A DNA stretch of 64,000 nt from Undibacterium parvum (GTDB lineage Bacteria > Pseudomonadota > Gammaproteobacteria > Burkholderiales > Burkholderiaceae_D), in NCBI RefSeq assembly GCF_003955735.1, contig NZ_CP034464.1, positions 1,798,001 to 1,862,000 of the forward strand, given 5' to 3'. The notes beneath the pieces are model-generated. The model saw nothing but the letters and a program-made list of their open reading frames with translations, was not told where the DNA came from and made no database searches. This document shows positions 26,428 to 35,729 of this stretch, in pieces. The translations under genes and the position numbers were made by a program. Numbering within the stretch: position 1 is the stretch's first letter; every line of letters begins with the position of its first letter.

Positions 26428-27054
26428 CTAACGGCGTTCGCCCATAAAAATCACGCGTGGACAAGGGGTTTTCGGTTCTGTAGCCGGGCACCAAAATGAG
26501 ACCGTAATCGCCCAGTGCTGGCAGGATATTTCGATCAGATCGGGGGTCTCGCCCTGGCCCAGGTTGCAGGTTGATTGTAGTGCGGCGTCGAGAGATTTGG
26601 CTTGAAAATACCCATAGCCGCTAATTTTTTGCACAGCCTGGTAAGCCAGTTTCGGATCTAAGCTGCCGGGGCGCATCACTAACTGACGCTGCCTGAGCTG
26701 GACCAGGGTTTCTAACTCGGCTTGGGCGCAGCTCCATTGTTTCGCGCTGCGCACGCATTGCGCCACGTAGTACAGCGGCTGCCCCTCAAGGCGCGCGTGC
26801 GGGCGGCATTTGACGTCGGCATAATTGGCGGCACTGGCGTTCGCTTCAAAGGCGCGTGCATCGATCTCGGCCAGCGCCATCCCATATTTTTGTCCGCACA
26901 CAACCTGCTCCAGTAACAGACTTTCGTCACGGCTGAATTTGGCAGGAAAGGTTTGCGTTTGCGCCACTGCCGCTAGCGCTGGTGAGATCAGTTGCGATAG
27001 CACGATGGCGGCCGGTAAAAGTAGTCTAAGACGTATGCGGTACATCGATTTCAT
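26428..27054 (-). CDS. Secreted hypothetical protein
   Basis: This encodes 208 residues with a signal peptide (LRLLLPAAIVLSQLISPALA) and several cysteines, which may form disulfides in the periplasm (VVCGQKYG, ADVKCRP, SCAQAELE, STCNLGQGE, SFWCP). I recognise no family. It lies alone between the EamA gene and the PEP-CTERM gene. The start is the first ATG that gives a complete signal peptide; one further upstream base region is short. Confidence 0.68.
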   Translation of the reverse strand: MKSMYRIRLRLLLPAAIVLSQLISPALAAVAQTQTFPAKFSRDESLLLEQVVCGQKYGMALAEIDARAFEANASAANYADVKCRPHARLEGQPLYYVAQCVRSAKQWSCAQAELETLVQLRQRQLVMRPGSLDPKLAYQAVQKISGYGYFQAKSLDAALQSTCNLGQGETPDLIEISCQHWAITVSFWCPATEPKTPCPRVIFMGERR

Positions 27055-27201
27055 TTTTTATCCGGGCCAGCCTATGTTCAGAATTTTTCAGGCAATAGTC
27101 GCATGCAAGAAGCGGCAACGCATAGACTATCAAGCGGCTTATTTTACATGCCATCGCTCAATTCTAGAAACAGCGGTCTGTAAAAGCAGGATGCATAAAA
27201 C

Positions 27202-27229
27202 AAAACGCCCGCAAACTAGCGGGCGTTTT
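27202..27229. terminator. Bidirectional rho-independent terminator
   Basis: An 11-bp stem (AAAACGCCCGC / GCGGGCGTTTT) with a six-base loop lies between the stop of the PEP-CTERM gene and the upstream region of the secreted hypothetical gene. Runs of A and T allow termination in both directions. Confidence 0.8.
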
Positions 27230-27248
27230 GCTTGCTGAATCTCGCTAC

Positions 27249-27881
27249 TTAATAACGCTGCTGGCGTCGTCTGGCTTGCAGCATCAGCATGCCTACGCAA
27301 CTGAGTAAGCCTAAGGCGAATAAGGCCAGGCTAGCCGGTTCTGGTACTTCGCTCCTGGCTATTTCAAAACTAATCGTGTCGATGGCGAAATCTTCATTTC
27401 CTGAAATTCTGACTTTCGCGATATTGCCCACGCTGCCGGCGATATGCCCTACCGATCCCGCTGTCCCGAAACTATTTAAACCCATTAAATCGACTTCGAT
27501 CAGATTGTCGAAAATGTCGAAAAAACTGGCGGTGAAAGTAAACGGGCTGGTGCCATTGATGATGTCAAAATTGAGACTATTCACCAGGCTAGAGAAAGTG
27601 AGGTCGATATAGCCATCTAAAGTGCCATATAAATTTAAGCCCGAGGTTTGCATGTTCGACCAGCCAGATGAATTCATCACCACCGCGCTAGCTCCTGAAC
27701 TCACGGTCAGATCCGGATAGCTGACCACATTGTATGCGCCACTGCCAAAACAACAATCGACGGGTGCACCTAGCTCATCAAAATTGCGCGTAATCGGTGC
27801 CGCGACGCTAGAAAGCGCGGTCGCCATTGCCATAAAACCGAGGATGAAGATGGCTAGCTGTGAACGGAATATCGACTTCAT
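27249..27881 (-). CDS. PEP-CTERM domain-containing protein
   Basis: This encodes 210 residues. It has a signal peptide (FILGFMAMATALSSVAA), a beta-rich middle (residues about 30-180, ending in FAIDTISFEIA) and a C-terminal sorting signal: VPEPASLALFALGLLSCVG and a basic end (ARRRQQRY). Such proteins are processed by exosortase and associated with extracellular polysaccharide. The start at 27881 begins the signal peptide. No exosortase is in the window. Confidence 0.85.
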   Translation of the reverse strand: MKSIFRSQLAIFILGFMAMATALSSVAAPITRNFDELGAPVDCCFGSGAYNVVSYPDLTVSSGASAVVMNSSGWSNMQTSGLNLYGTLDGYIDLTFSSLVNSLNFDIINGTSPFTFTASFFDIFDNLIEVDLMGLNSFGTAGSVGHIAGSVGNIAKVRISGNEDFAIDTISFEIARSEVPEPASLALFALGLLSCVGMLMLQARRRQQRY

Positions 27882-28059
27882 GATGAATCTCCCTGAATTA
27901 TTATTGGTGGTGTCCGGGAGTAAGCATTTTCCATGCCGAAACAATTTAAATGAAGCAAATCAATCAGTTAATGCTGCATTTGTGAAAAAAATAACAGATC
28001 GATTGTAAAAAAAGTCGACAGCTATATCGACAATCGCGCTGCCCAACCAGCGTGCATTC

Positions 28060-29103
28060 TCAACAGACCGCATCCACCCCGGCGGCTCGCACAAAGGCCA
28101 GCAGCGCCTGATCGACACCGGTACGTGCCAAGCGCTGCGGCTCTTGCTGCAGCGCTAGCCACATTTTCTGACGCGTGCCCGGATCGACGCCGGCAAAGGC
28201 TTGCGTGAGTTGCTCCCATTCGGCGCAAGCGGCCTGCACCTGCGCCGAATCTGCCGCCGCAGCGGCGTGCATCAAGGCGCGCACACGAGCGATCAGGGGT
28301 AGCCATGCTAGCCCGTTTTTGCCATAGCTGCTGCGTAGTTTTTGCATCTCGGCCGGATTTAGATAGCGTGCATAAATGGCTAAACGTTGCTCGGCCAAGG
28401 CCGCGGCCATATACGCCATCATGGCTGGGTCTATGCCGGTTTGCGCTTGCACGCCGCTCTCTTGCAGCATCATCTGCGCCGATTTCACCATCAGGTCGGG
28501 TTTACCACCGGTAAATTGCCTGACCAGATCAGACCAGCGCTGAGCCGCCTGCAGCACTCTGGGCTCGTCCACTGGACACGCCGCTGCCATCAACTGTTTC
28601 ACTTCTGCGATCAAGACTGGCCAGCTCAATTGCGCCTCAGCCACCACCGGATCGTTCTTGCGTCGCTGCAGCTCGGCCTGCTCATCGCTGCTGAAATATT
28701 TGTCATACATCGTCATCAACTCCAAAGTAGCCAGCCAATCGGCCAATTCCGGTTCAAGCCCGCCTTGCTGCGCCTGTTGCAGCGTGTCCTGCAAATTACT
28801 AAGGCGATCACGTAAACGCACTGCCTGGCTGATCTGCAGATTCAAGGCCTGTAATTGGCGCGCTATCAGACCTGGCAAAGCCTCGCCTTCACTCGCCAGC
28901 GTGGTAGCTACCTCGGCTAAAGACAAGCCGAGTTGGCGCAAGGCCAAAATGCGGTGCAAGCGCGCCACATCGTTGCGGTTATACAGCCGGTAGCCAGCCT
29001 CGCTGCGCGCGGATGGCGCGAGCAGCCCCAGCTCATCGTAGTGATGCAAAGTACGCACCGTTAAGCCGCTACGGCTAGCCAATTCACCTATCTTTAGTAA
29101 CAT
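28060..29103 (-). CDS. MerR family transcriptional regulator with two TipAS-type domains
   Basis: This encodes 347 residues. The N-terminus (KIGELASRSGLTVRTLHHYDELGLLAP) is a MerR winged helix, then a coiled coil (about 75-125) and two related effector domains (about 140-245 and 245-345) that resemble TipAS/antibiotic-binding domains (YDKYFSSDEQAELQRR, then LNPAEMQKLRSSYGK-like segments). It binds small ligands, but none can be named. The start at 29103 is preceded by GGAGGTGAGGC. An autoregulatory promoter with a 19-bp spacer lies immediately upstream. Confidence 0.85.
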   Translation of the reverse strand: MLLKIGELASRSGLTVRTLHHYDELGLLAPSARSEAGYRLYNRNDVARLHRILALRQLGLSLAEVATTLASEGEALPGLIARQLQALNLQISQAVRLRDRLSNLQDTLQQAQQGGLEPELADWLATLELMTMYDKYFSSDEQAELQRRKNDPVVAEAQLSWPVLIAEVKQLMAAACPVDEPRVLQAAQRWSDLVRQFTGGKPDLMVKSAQMMLQESGVQAQTGIDPAMMAYMAAALAEQRLAIYARYLNPAEMQKLRSSYGKNGLAWLPLIARVRALMHAAAAADSAQVQAACAEWEQLTQAFAGVDPGTRQKMWLALQQEPQRLARTGVDQALLAFVRAAGVDAVC

Positions 29104-29123
29104 AGCCTCACCTCCATAACGCA

Positions 29124-29154
29124 ACTTTCCAGCCTCACCTAAGGTCAGGGTCAA
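29124..29154 (-). promoter_or_regulatory. MerR-type promoter/operator with 19-bp spacer
   Basis: Reading the minus strand, TTGACC (29149-29154) is followed by 19 bp and GAAAGT (29124-29129). The spacer holds an imperfect dyad, CCTGACC..GGTGAGG (29133-29149). MerR regulators act on promoters with an over-long 19-20 bp spacer by distorting DNA, so this is the likely self-regulated promoter of the MerR gene. Confidence 0.55.
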
Positions 29155-29185
29155 GCACTATTGTATATTTTTGCAGCAGCGATAC

Positions 29186-29256
29186 GCCAGCGCGCATATT
29201 CCATGCGCTTCTTCGGCCTGCCTGGCTGGCAAGCCGCATGGGATATGCGCGCTGGC
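29186..29256. repeat. Palindromic repeat family R1, copy c
   Basis: Arms of 22 bp (GCCAGCGCGCATATTCCATG start, 29186-29207, and complement 29235-29256) with one mismatch. The remaining upstream region to 29515 shows no gene and holds the promoter of the solute-binding-type gene. Confidence 0.75.
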
Positions 29257-29515
29257 CGGGTGCTGTTTGGGATTTTCAACTAAGAAATAGGCCTCCGTTT
29301 TTCCTCAGCGCTGCAACAGCATCCCGGCGTTGACAGCTCTTAGATTTTTTGACGTTCATAGTAGTATCCTAAACTAAGCCATATCACTTGCCCCATGTAA
29401 TGTTAAACGCAGTCTTCTTGTCTGATCACAAGCAATAAACTCAGTCACATAAATCGCTTGTGCGAGGTGGGTGCTTGAGTCTACATTGTTCACTTCAAAC
29501 CGATAAGATTGAAAA

Positions 29516-30292
29516 ATGCTTAGTTTCCGTACTTTCTGGATGCCTCTGTTGCGCTTGCTTATCGCGGGTCTGTCGCTGTTACTATCGCTGTCAATCAGCA
29601 CTCAGGCTCAGGCTTTGCGGGTTGGTTATTTTGATCTGCCGCCGCATGCTACGCAGGATGCGGCAGGCAAGGCATCGGGTGCCGCAGTCGATATGTTCCG
29701 GCTAGTGGCGCAGCGCATGGGGGCACCAACAGTCAACTTCCAGCAACTGCCTATGCCGCGTCTGCTGAAAATGCTCGATGCTGGTGAACTCGATGCCATT
29801 TTGCTGCTCGTCAAAAACCCTGAGCGCGAAGCCAAGTATTTTTTCCCAGCCCAATCGCTGTACCAAGCACGCGCCGGTTTGGCTGTTGCTGCGAGCTCTA
29901 AGGTGACCGTGCTGCCATCCGCCGATGCACTCCAGGGCATGCGAATTGGTATTTTTCTAGGGCAGTATCTATCGCCCAGCATGCGCCAAGCTGGCCTCAA
30001 CCTGGAGCTCGTTGGCGGTGGTCAAGATATGTTTGTGCGCAATTTTAAAAAATTGATGCTAGGCCGTCTGGACGCGGTCTATGCACCAGATACCTTCGTG
30101 TTGCGCTACGAAGCCAAAGTCTCAGGCGTGGCGGCCGCGATTCGGATTGTGGAGCTACCCGAGCCTGCCACCCCCGGTTACACCGTTTTCAATAAAAAAG
30201 ATGCGGCAAACTTAGGAGCCCGCTACGAAAAAGCCCTAGAGGCCGTGATCAAAGAGCGCGGCGATTATGTAAGTGCCTTCCTGCGATTCTAG
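29516..30292 (+). CDS. Extracellular solute-binding protein family 3-like
   Basis: This encodes 258 residues. It has a signal peptide (LLIAGLSLLLSLSISTQAQA) and a type-II periplasmic binding fold: LRVGYFDLPPHATQDAAGKASG, DMFRLVAQRM, then a second lobe with MRIGIFLGQYLSPSM and a C-terminal FNKKD. It resembles amino-acid binding proteins or the sensor-like members used alone. No ABC permease genes of that type are adjacent, so it may have another role. The start ATG is at 29516. Confidence 0.78.
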   Translation: MLSFRTFWMPLLRLLIAGLSLLLSLSISTQAQALRVGYFDLPPHATQDAAGKASGAAVDMFRLVAQRMGAPTVNFQQLPMPRLLKMLDAGELDAILLLVKNPEREAKYFFPAQSLYQARAGLAVAASSKVTVLPSADALQGMRIGIFLGQYLSPSMRQAGLNLELVGGGQDMFVRNFKKLMLGRLDAVYAPDTFVLRYEAKVSGVAAAIRIVELPEPATPGYTVFNKKDAANLGARYEKALEAVIKERGDYVSAFLRF

Positions 30293-30399
30293 GCAAATAT
30301 TTACTCAGCCTGCCTAGCCTGGATGAACGCTTAAGCCGGACTTATTGCGCTGGCTTGCTTTGCGAGCGTCAACTCCATAGCTCTATGTCCGCCTTTGAT

Positions 30400-31983
30400 T
30401 CAGCGAGCCCGCCTGATTGTATGTGCATAGCCTGTCACTAGCAGCGCCAGCGTGATCAGGGCATGCTGCGTGATCGATGCGCTATCGGCGGCACCGTTAA
30501 AGCCCAGCAGGTCTATCCAGGCGACGTCGTTCGCATTGATCGCCACATATAACCAAAACAAAGAGAGTGCCAGAAAGCTGCGCGCGCTGCCGGTGCAGCG
30601 CCCCAGCAAAGTGGCGGCAGCGGCCAGGCTGCAGATACCGACCAGCAAGGCCAGCAGGCTGGTCGGCTGGCTGGCGAACAAGGGCAGGCCAATTGGCAGC
30701 AATAACAGCCAGCCGAGTAGGATCGGTGTCGCCAGATGGCGCAGATAGCGGCTAGTCGCGCCGCCGCGGGTGGCGTGTACCAGGTGCTCGGTATCGGCCT
30801 GATAATCGCGGCTGGCGATATCTGCAATCCACAATAACCATACCAAAGTAGCGACCAGCATGAGGCCAGACAAACTGGCGGCGGGTGCAGCCAGCGCCAG
30901 CAGCGGCATCAACAGTAAGGCTAGGATAGCCGCTGGCGCACTGGCCAGACTTAGGGCCAACTCCGCAATCAGTTGGCCGCCCAAGCCTGGCACGCGCGTG
31001 GCCAGCGCAAACACCGGCCGCGCCAGTGCCGCCAGCGGGCGCAAGGCCTGATTGAGCCACTGCAAAGGGCTACGGCGGCTGTTGCTGAGGCTAGGCTTGA
31101 GCTTATCGCCTGAATAGCGGTGAAACAGCAGCAGCGCCGGTACTAGCGGCGTCAGTGCCACCGCACCGCAAGCGAGCCGGTAATAAATCGGCAGTGACCA
31201 CCACAGCGCGTCGGGTAACAGCAGCGGTGTCATGGCGGGATTAAACGGGCCGCCGCCTAAGGCAATCGCGGTGGTTCCAAAATGATGCAGCAAGATCAGC
31301 ATGATGCTGCTCATGCCGAAAAAATCGAACAGCATAATGGCTGATCCATCGGTGCTAATGGCGCGGCCCGCCTCGCCTTGCGCCACCAAGACCACGCACC
31401 AGACGATGAAATACAACAGATCACCGAACTTACCCATCAAAGGCACAAAGCTATCGAACAAGAGCGCGCAACTACTACAAAAAAAGATCAGCGGCAGCAG
31501 CATCAGGGCATAGCTTTGCAGATACAGCAGCGGCTGTATAGCGCCGACACCAATTAGCGCTTGCTTGAGCATGATGGTCAGCATCACTACGCTGCCTATC
31601 AGACTCAGGTAGGCGACATTGCCTAGCCAGCGTCCCAGTAAAAACCAGGCGCTGCTGACTGGCGTGCTGGCGATCACGCTGGCGAGGCCCTGGCGCAGAT
31701 CTTCGCGCACCCGGCCGCGCACCAGATAAAAGCCAACAAAGCCTAATAGCATGGCGCTTAAGGTGGCGCTGCCCAGCGCCAGTGCGGCACTATTGTAAGC
31801 AGTGCGGGTGCCATTGACCACCATCATTGCGGCCCCGGTTTTAGGGTCAAGTATCATGGCCCAGGTACCAGCCGCTACCAATAGCAACACCAGCACGGTG
31901 CTGAGGCGACGCAGCCGCAGCCTTAGTTCTAGTTGCACCAGGCTAAGCAGAAGATGTAAATGCAAATGTAGATGCAGCTTCAT
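30400..31983 (-). CDS. ABC-2 type transporter permease
   Basis: This encodes 527 residues and about ten to twelve membrane segments (e.g. STVLVLLLVAAGTWAMIL, MLLGFVGFYLVRGR, LLHHFGTTAIALGGG). The N-terminus is an odd Leu-His run (LHLHLHLH). The ATG overlaps the ATPase gene stop by four bases, so the two make one exporter, probably a two-component ABC-2 system. The substrate is unknown. The protein is long for a single permease and may be a fusion of two halves. Confidence 0.82.
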   Translation of the reverse strand: MKLHLHLHLHLLLSLVQLELRLRLRRLSTVLVLLLVAAGTWAMILDPKTGAAMMVVNGTRTAYNSAALALGSATLSAMLLGFVGFYLVRGRVREDLRQGLASVIASTPVSSAWFLLGRWLGNVAYLSLIGSVVMLTIMLKQALIGVGAIQPLLYLQSYALMLLPLIFFCSSCALLFDSFVPLMGKFGDLLYFIVWCVVLVAQGEAGRAISTDGSAIMLFDFFGMSSIMLILLHHFGTTAIALGGGPFNPAMTPLLLPDALWWSLPIYYRLACGAVALTPLVPALLLFHRYSGDKLKPSLSNSRRSPLQWLNQALRPLAALARPVFALATRVPGLGGQLIAELALSLASAPAAILALLLMPLLALAAPAASLSGLMLVATLVWLLWIADIASRDYQADTEHLVHATRGGATSRYLRHLATPILLGWLLLLPIGLPLFASQPTSLLALLVGICSLAAAATLLGRCTGSARSFLALSLFWLYVAINANDVAWIDLLGFNGAADSASITQHALITLALLVTGYAHTIRRAR

Positions 31984-32849
31984 GCGGCTTGCTCCAGGCT
32001 GGCGTAGCGTTGCGCCATCAAGGCTTCTTCCAGACTAGGTTCGGCCAGCGCGGCGTCTGCGCAGGGGCTGTGCGGATGGGCGATACGTAGATTCACGCTG
32101 CTACCGCTACGCTGTGCCTGCAACACATTGACCCTGGCAGAGAGCGCCTCAAAATCGCTGTGGGCGACCTGTGCCGACCAGATCTGGCCGCGCGCTTGTT
32201 GCAGGAAGACGTCCGGGCTTTGATGGGCGATCAATTTGCCCTGACGCATAATCGCCAACTCGCTGGCGATACTCGCCACATCAGAGACGATATGGGTGGA
32301 CATGATCACCAGTTTTTTAAACCCCAGCTCGGCCAGTAAATTGCGAAACCGTAAGCGCTCTTCCGGATCGAGACCGGCGGTGGGTTCATCGACGATCAGA
32401 ATATCGGGATCATTGATCAACGCTTGCGCGATGCCTAAGCGACGCCGCATACCGCCAGAAAAAGTAGATGCCGGTTTATGCGCGTGTTCATGCAGGTTCA
32501 GCATTTCTAGCAACTGCAACAGGCGCGCCGGATTGCGCACCCCTTTGAGCGCTGCAAAATACTGCAAAAATTCGAGCGCGCTGAGATTAGCGTACACGCC
32601 AAAATCCTGCGGCAAATAACCCAGGCGTTGGCGTATCGCATTCGGGTTTTTGACGATGTCGACGCCCTGAAACAAGATCTGCCCGCTGCTGGGGCGCGTG
32701 AGCGTCGCGATCATCTGCATCAGGCTGGTTTTACCGGCACCATTGTGGCCGATCAGACCCACCACGCCCTGCGTCAGCGACAAGCTCACATGGTCAACCG
32801 CTGGCGCATTTTTTCCATAGGTTTTTACTACTTGGCGTATTTCCAGCAT
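31980..32849 (-). CDS. ABC transporter ATP-binding protein
   Basis: This encodes 289 residues with Walker A GHNGAGKTS, the signature FSGGMRRRLGIAQ, Walker B ILIVDEPTAGLDPE and the switch histidine in MSTHIVSD. The family is typical of exporters of the CcmA/NatA group. The start at 32849 (MLEIRQVVKTYG) matches the conserved beginning and AGGAAG-like sequence upstream. Its stop overlaps the permease start (coupled translation). Confidence 0.9.
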   Translation of the reverse strand: MLEIRQVVKTYGKNAPAVDHVSLSLTQGVVGLIGHNGAGKTSLMQMIATLTRPSSGQILFQGVDIVKNPNAIRQRLGYLPQDFGVYANLSALEFLQYFAALKGVRNPARLLQLLEMLNLHEHAHKPASTFSGGMRRRLGIAQALINDPDILIVDEPTAGLDPEERLRFRNLLAELGFKKLVIMSTHIVSDVASIASELAIMRQGKLIAHQSPDVFLQQARGQIWSAQVAHSDFEALSARVNVLQAQRSGSSVNLRIAHPHSPCADAALAEPSLEEALMAQRYASLEQAA

Positions 32850-32996
32850 GATGCGCTTCCTCGCAGAGTCTGTAATCAGGCTAGCACTGTACTGCGCCAA
32901 GTGAGGGCAAGCCAGCACCACCCGACAGGCTGCCTAAAGCTTGGGCCAGAGCGAAAAATAGGCGGTTTAAAGCGCAAATCGCGGTTTAAGAAAATG

Positions 32997-33063
32997 AGGA
33001 CTTAGGCAAAATTGCTGCGGCTAGGCGCTTGCAACGACGCTGGGGCGGTATTGCCTAAGTCCT
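32997..33063. repeat. Terminal-inverted-repeat element R2, copy a (short)
   Basis: A 67-bp element with perfect 13-bp ends, AGGACTTAGGCAA (32997-33009) and TTGCCTAAGTCCT (33051-33063). Other copies occur at 51869-51972, 57897-57925 (half) and 63915 to the window end. It is non-coding and MITE-like. Confidence 0.85.
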
Positions 33064-33156
33064 AAAAATATATTTTTCCAAGCGCGTATCCAAACTGCAG
33101 ATACTCGCCTCTTAGTTGGTGAGGGATGTCCTCATCACCTGGAACTGGAAAACATC

Positions 33157-33363
33157 ATGTTATATGCAAAAAATTTACCCGCGTGGGAACGTCTGGCACG
33201 TATCATTGCTTCAGCCTTGGCAGTGGCAGCGAGTTTTTATTTTTTTAGTGGCAACACCGCGCTGTTGCTAGCCGCTTCGGCAGTTGGCTTCGCTCTCACT
33301 GGCCTGGTCGGCTTTTGCCCTATGTGCGCCATGGCCGGACGCCGCATCACTAAAGACCAATAA
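33157..33363 (+). CDS. DUF2892-type small membrane protein
   Basis: This encodes 68 residues: MLYAKNLPAWERLARIIASALAVAASFYFFSGN with a first helix and a second helix (TALLLAASAVGFALTGLVGFCPMCAMAG). This is the pattern of the DUF2892/YgaP-like membrane domain, often beside rhodanese-like proteins. The pair of cysteines in GFCPMC is a family mark. No rhodanese is adjacent. Confidence 0.8.
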   Translation: MLYAKNLPAWERLARIIASALAVAASFYFFSGNTALLLAASAVGFALTGLVGFCPMCAMAGRRITKDQ

Positions 33364-33460
33364 GTCTAAGAAAAATAAGCACAACCGGGCGCATCATCTG
33401 CCCCCGGTAGTGCTAGCAAAATCAGCAGCAAAATTGCTTACAAAATGCGGGTAAAACAGC

Positions 33461-33985
33461 ATGAAATTATCAGAACAAAATCTCGGCTTACTCACTGCCG
33501 CCAAGATCGGTGACCCCAGCGCGCTCAATCATGTGCTGATCTTATGCCAGCCCGATATACGCCGCTATGCACAACGCCATTGCGCCATCAGCGATGTCGA
33601 CGATGCGGTACAAGAAAGCCTGCTGATACTCTCGCGCAAAATCGGCACGGTACAAGCGCTGGCGGCATTTTCTGGCTGGCTGTTTAAAGTAGTGGCACGC
33701 GAATGCCGCCGGCTCGGTCGTAAAATGCTGCGCTACGATCCCTACGAAGAAGAAAAACTAGAAAGCTGGCTAAACACACGCAGCACCGATCAATTGCGAC
33801 TAGAACTGATACAGGCACTAGAATCGCTGCCGCAAGACTATCGAGAGATCATCTTACTGAGAGATTTTGAAGAACTCACCATAGGCGAAATCGCCCAGCA
33901 TTTAGGACTAACCCCAGGCGCCAGCAAAAGCCGCCTACACCGCGCCCGCCTGCTAGCTCGCGAGTATTTGCTGGGTAGCCAATAA
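33461..33985 (+). CDS. ECF-type RNA polymerase sigma factor
   Basis: This encodes 174 residues with sigma-70 region 2 (residues about 20-85, ending LLILSRKIGTVQALAAFSGWLF) and region 4 (about 115-165: ALESLPQDYREIILLRDFEELTIGEIAQHLGLTPGASKSRLHRAR). No zinc anti-sigma gene follows, which is unusual for ECF factors and means its control cannot be deduced. The ATG at 33461 is separated by about 100 bp from the DUF2892 gene; co-transcription is possible. Confidence 0.87.
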   Translation: MKLSEQNLGLLTAAKIGDPSALNHVLILCQPDIRRYAQRHCAISDVDDAVQESLLILSRKIGTVQALAAFSGWLFKVVARECRRLGRKMLRYDPYEEEKLESWLNTRSTDQLRLELIQALESLPQDYREIILLRDFEELTIGEIAQHLGLTPGASKSRLHRARLLAREYLLGSQ

Positions 33986-34047
33986 GCAGCTTGCGCCAAG
34001 CCTAGCTTACGGCAAGCCCACATTTAAAAACGATCACGCAATCTGGC

Positions 34048-34096
34048 TGCGCCTGCTGGCAGCATTTCGGCCTGTAGGGCGCGTGGGATATGCGGG
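34048..34096. repeat. Palindromic repeat family R1, truncated copy d
   Basis: Only the right part is recognisable (CGGCCTGTAGGGCGCGTGGGATATGCGG), lacking a matching left arm. The remaining 33986-34307 shows nothing else clear besides the upstream of the methyltransferase gene. Confidence 0.5.
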
Positions 34097-34307
34097 ATGG
34101 GTTTTCGATTTGAGAAATCGTTTGCGTGCGCTTGCACGATTGCATGTCAAATTGCTAGTAATTTAATAAACGTTTCGCTTACAATTCCATTCCTAAGCGC
34201 CCTATTGGCGCTAAAGTCGAACAAACTTTATCCGCCGCAAGCTGCTCGCGGATCTTATTTTTTTGCGTTCCGGTGCGGCGGGTCTACGCTATTAAACAGT
34301 ATTATCA

Positions 34308-35057
34308 ATGAGCACTGATGACACCGCAGCGCAGCAAAACGCTGCCGAATTCGCATGGCAGAACGATGATGTCTTTGGCCGCATTGCGGCTCGCTACGAC
34401 CAGCTATGCGATGTATTTAGCTTTGGTATTCACAGACTCTGGAAACGGCGCGTCGCACGGCGTATAGCAAATGAAGAGTGGCGTACGCTACTCGATGGCG
34501 CGACCGGAACCGGCGACATCATTCTTCGCGTACTAGCCGATGCTTCAACTCAAGGACGCACAGTCATCGCATCAGACGTGAGCACAAAGATGCTCGCAAT
34601 CGCAGAACAACGCCTACGCTCCTTCCAAGATACGCTGAGCCTCAGACTGCTTGATGCCGAGAACATGCCGTCCATACCGACAGATAGTATCGACGCATAC
34701 TCTATTTCACTCGGCCTGAAAATCTGCAACCGCCACCTAGCAATCCAGGAAGCGCTGCGAGTTCTCACGCCAGGAGGCAGACTCATCGTCTTAGAAGCAT
34801 CCAATATTCGCTGGAAGTTACTACATCGCGCCTATCTGACATACATGGCCGTCTGCATGCCAGCGCTCGGCTGGCTGGCAAGCGGTGGTGACGCGTCTGC
34901 GTACAGCTACTTATTACAAGGTGTTCGCGACTTCCCATCCGCCGAGCAGTTTGCTCAAGAGTTGCTAAACCATGGCTTCGAGGAGGTCGAATTCGAGCGA
35001 CTATCACTTGGTATCGTCGCGATACACAGCGCGCGCAAACCACGCAAGAGGCCTTAA
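34308..35057 (+). CDS. UbiE/COQ5-like class I SAM-dependent methyltransferase
   Basis: This encodes 249 residues. A SAM-binding motif (LLDGATGTGDIILRVL), then an acidic loop (VIASDVSTKMLAIAEQRL), SISLGLKICNRHLAIQEALRVLTPGGRLIVLEASN and the C-terminus GFEEVEFERLSLGIVAIHSARK match the menaquinone/ubiquinone UbiE type. However, a housekeeping ubiE is expected elsewhere and this copy is divergent (LGLKICNR rather than the usual FGLRNVxD). It is probably a related methyltransferase with another substrate. It is followed within a few bases by a repeat R3 copy. Confidence 0.78.
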   Translation: MSTDDTAAQQNAAEFAWQNDDVFGRIAARYDQLCDVFSFGIHRLWKRRVARRIANEEWRTLLDGATGTGDIILRVLADASTQGRTVIASDVSTKMLAIAEQRLRSFQDTLSLRLLDAENMPSIPTDSIDAYSISLGLKICNRHLAIQEALRVLTPGGRLIVLEASNIRWKLLHRAYLTYMAVCMPALGWLASGGDASAYSYLLQGVRDFPSAEQFAQELLNHGFEEVEFERLSLGIVAIHSARKPRKRP

Positions 35058-35061
35058 CAAA

Positions 35062-35173
35062 GCGCGGTCGGCTGGGTTAAAGCTTCATCAACCCAGCAAG
35101 AACATGGTCACAATGAACAGCGGCAAATTGAAATTGTCGGCTAGATGTGGATAGGGATACTGGGCTGACCAGC
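35062..35173. repeat. Inverted-repeat element R3, copy a
   Basis: It starts GCGCGGTCGGCTGGGTTAAA, has the internal TTCATCAACCCAGC and ...AAATTGAAATTGTCGGCTAG, and ends TACTGGGCTGACCAGC. Compared with copies c and d it is slightly diverged at the right end. Confidence 0.75.
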
Positions 35174-35201
35174 TAGTGATTTATCAAGAGGAGAAATGCG
35201 T

Positions 35202-35576
35202 ATGACACCGACAGAATTGATGAGAGAGTGGGTCGCCAGGTTCAATGCAGCAGACATACAAGGCTTGGCGGAGATGTACGCGGAAGACGCTGTTAATGAG
35301 CAGGCCGTTCTTGCTGAACCTTTGGTAGGCCGCTCGGCAATCCGCAAATTGCTTGAGGTCGATTTCGCTCGAGCAAAGATGGTGTGTATCGAAGAGCGTA
35401 TCTATGAGTGCGGAGATACTGCGATTCTTCAATGGCGAGACCCACTCGGTTTGAAAGGTTGCGGGTTCTTCCAGTTTAGGGATGAAAAAATCTGCCATCA
35501 GAAGGGATATTTTGATCAACTATCGTTCTTTAAAGCGCAGGGTTTACCGGTTCCGCATGACTATCTCAATTCCTAA
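35202..35576 (+). CDS. SnoaL/NTF2-like fold protein
   Basis: This encodes 124 residues of the nuclear transport factor 2-like fold: LMREWVARFNAADIQGLAEMYAED, an internal YECGDTAILQWRDP and a C-terminal IPFFKAQGLP-type tail. The start at 35202 is chosen because AAGAGGAG sits 8 bases before it; the ATG at 35196 would be only 2 bases away. The fold hosts steroid isomerases, polyketide cyclases and binding proteins, so the substrate cannot be inferred. Bounded on both sides by R3 repeats. Confidence 0.78.
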   Translation: MTPTELMREWVARFNAADIQGLAEMYAEDAVNEQAVLAEPLVGRSAIRKLLEVDFARAKMVCIEERIYECGDTAILQWRDPLGLKGCGFFQFRDEKICHQKGYFDQLSFFKAQGLPVPHDYLNS

Positions 35577-35590
35577 GCACAACGCAACAC

Positions 35591-35670
35591 ACAACAACAA
35601 AGAGCAGCAGCAAATTAAAATTGTCGGCTAAATGTGGATAGGAATGCTGGGCTTACTAGCCCAGCCTACG
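35591..35670. repeat. Inverted-repeat element R3, truncated copy b
   Basis: The left arm is missing; the segment CAACAAAGAGCAGCAGCAAATT, then ATTGTCGGCTAAATGTGG and GCTGGGCTTACTAGCCCAGCC is shared with copies c and d. Confidence 0.7.
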
Positions 35671-35729
35671 AGTTACGCCGCACACCCATTTACTTTCAAA
35701 CATAGTTGTCAACCACAAGGAGTAAGACC

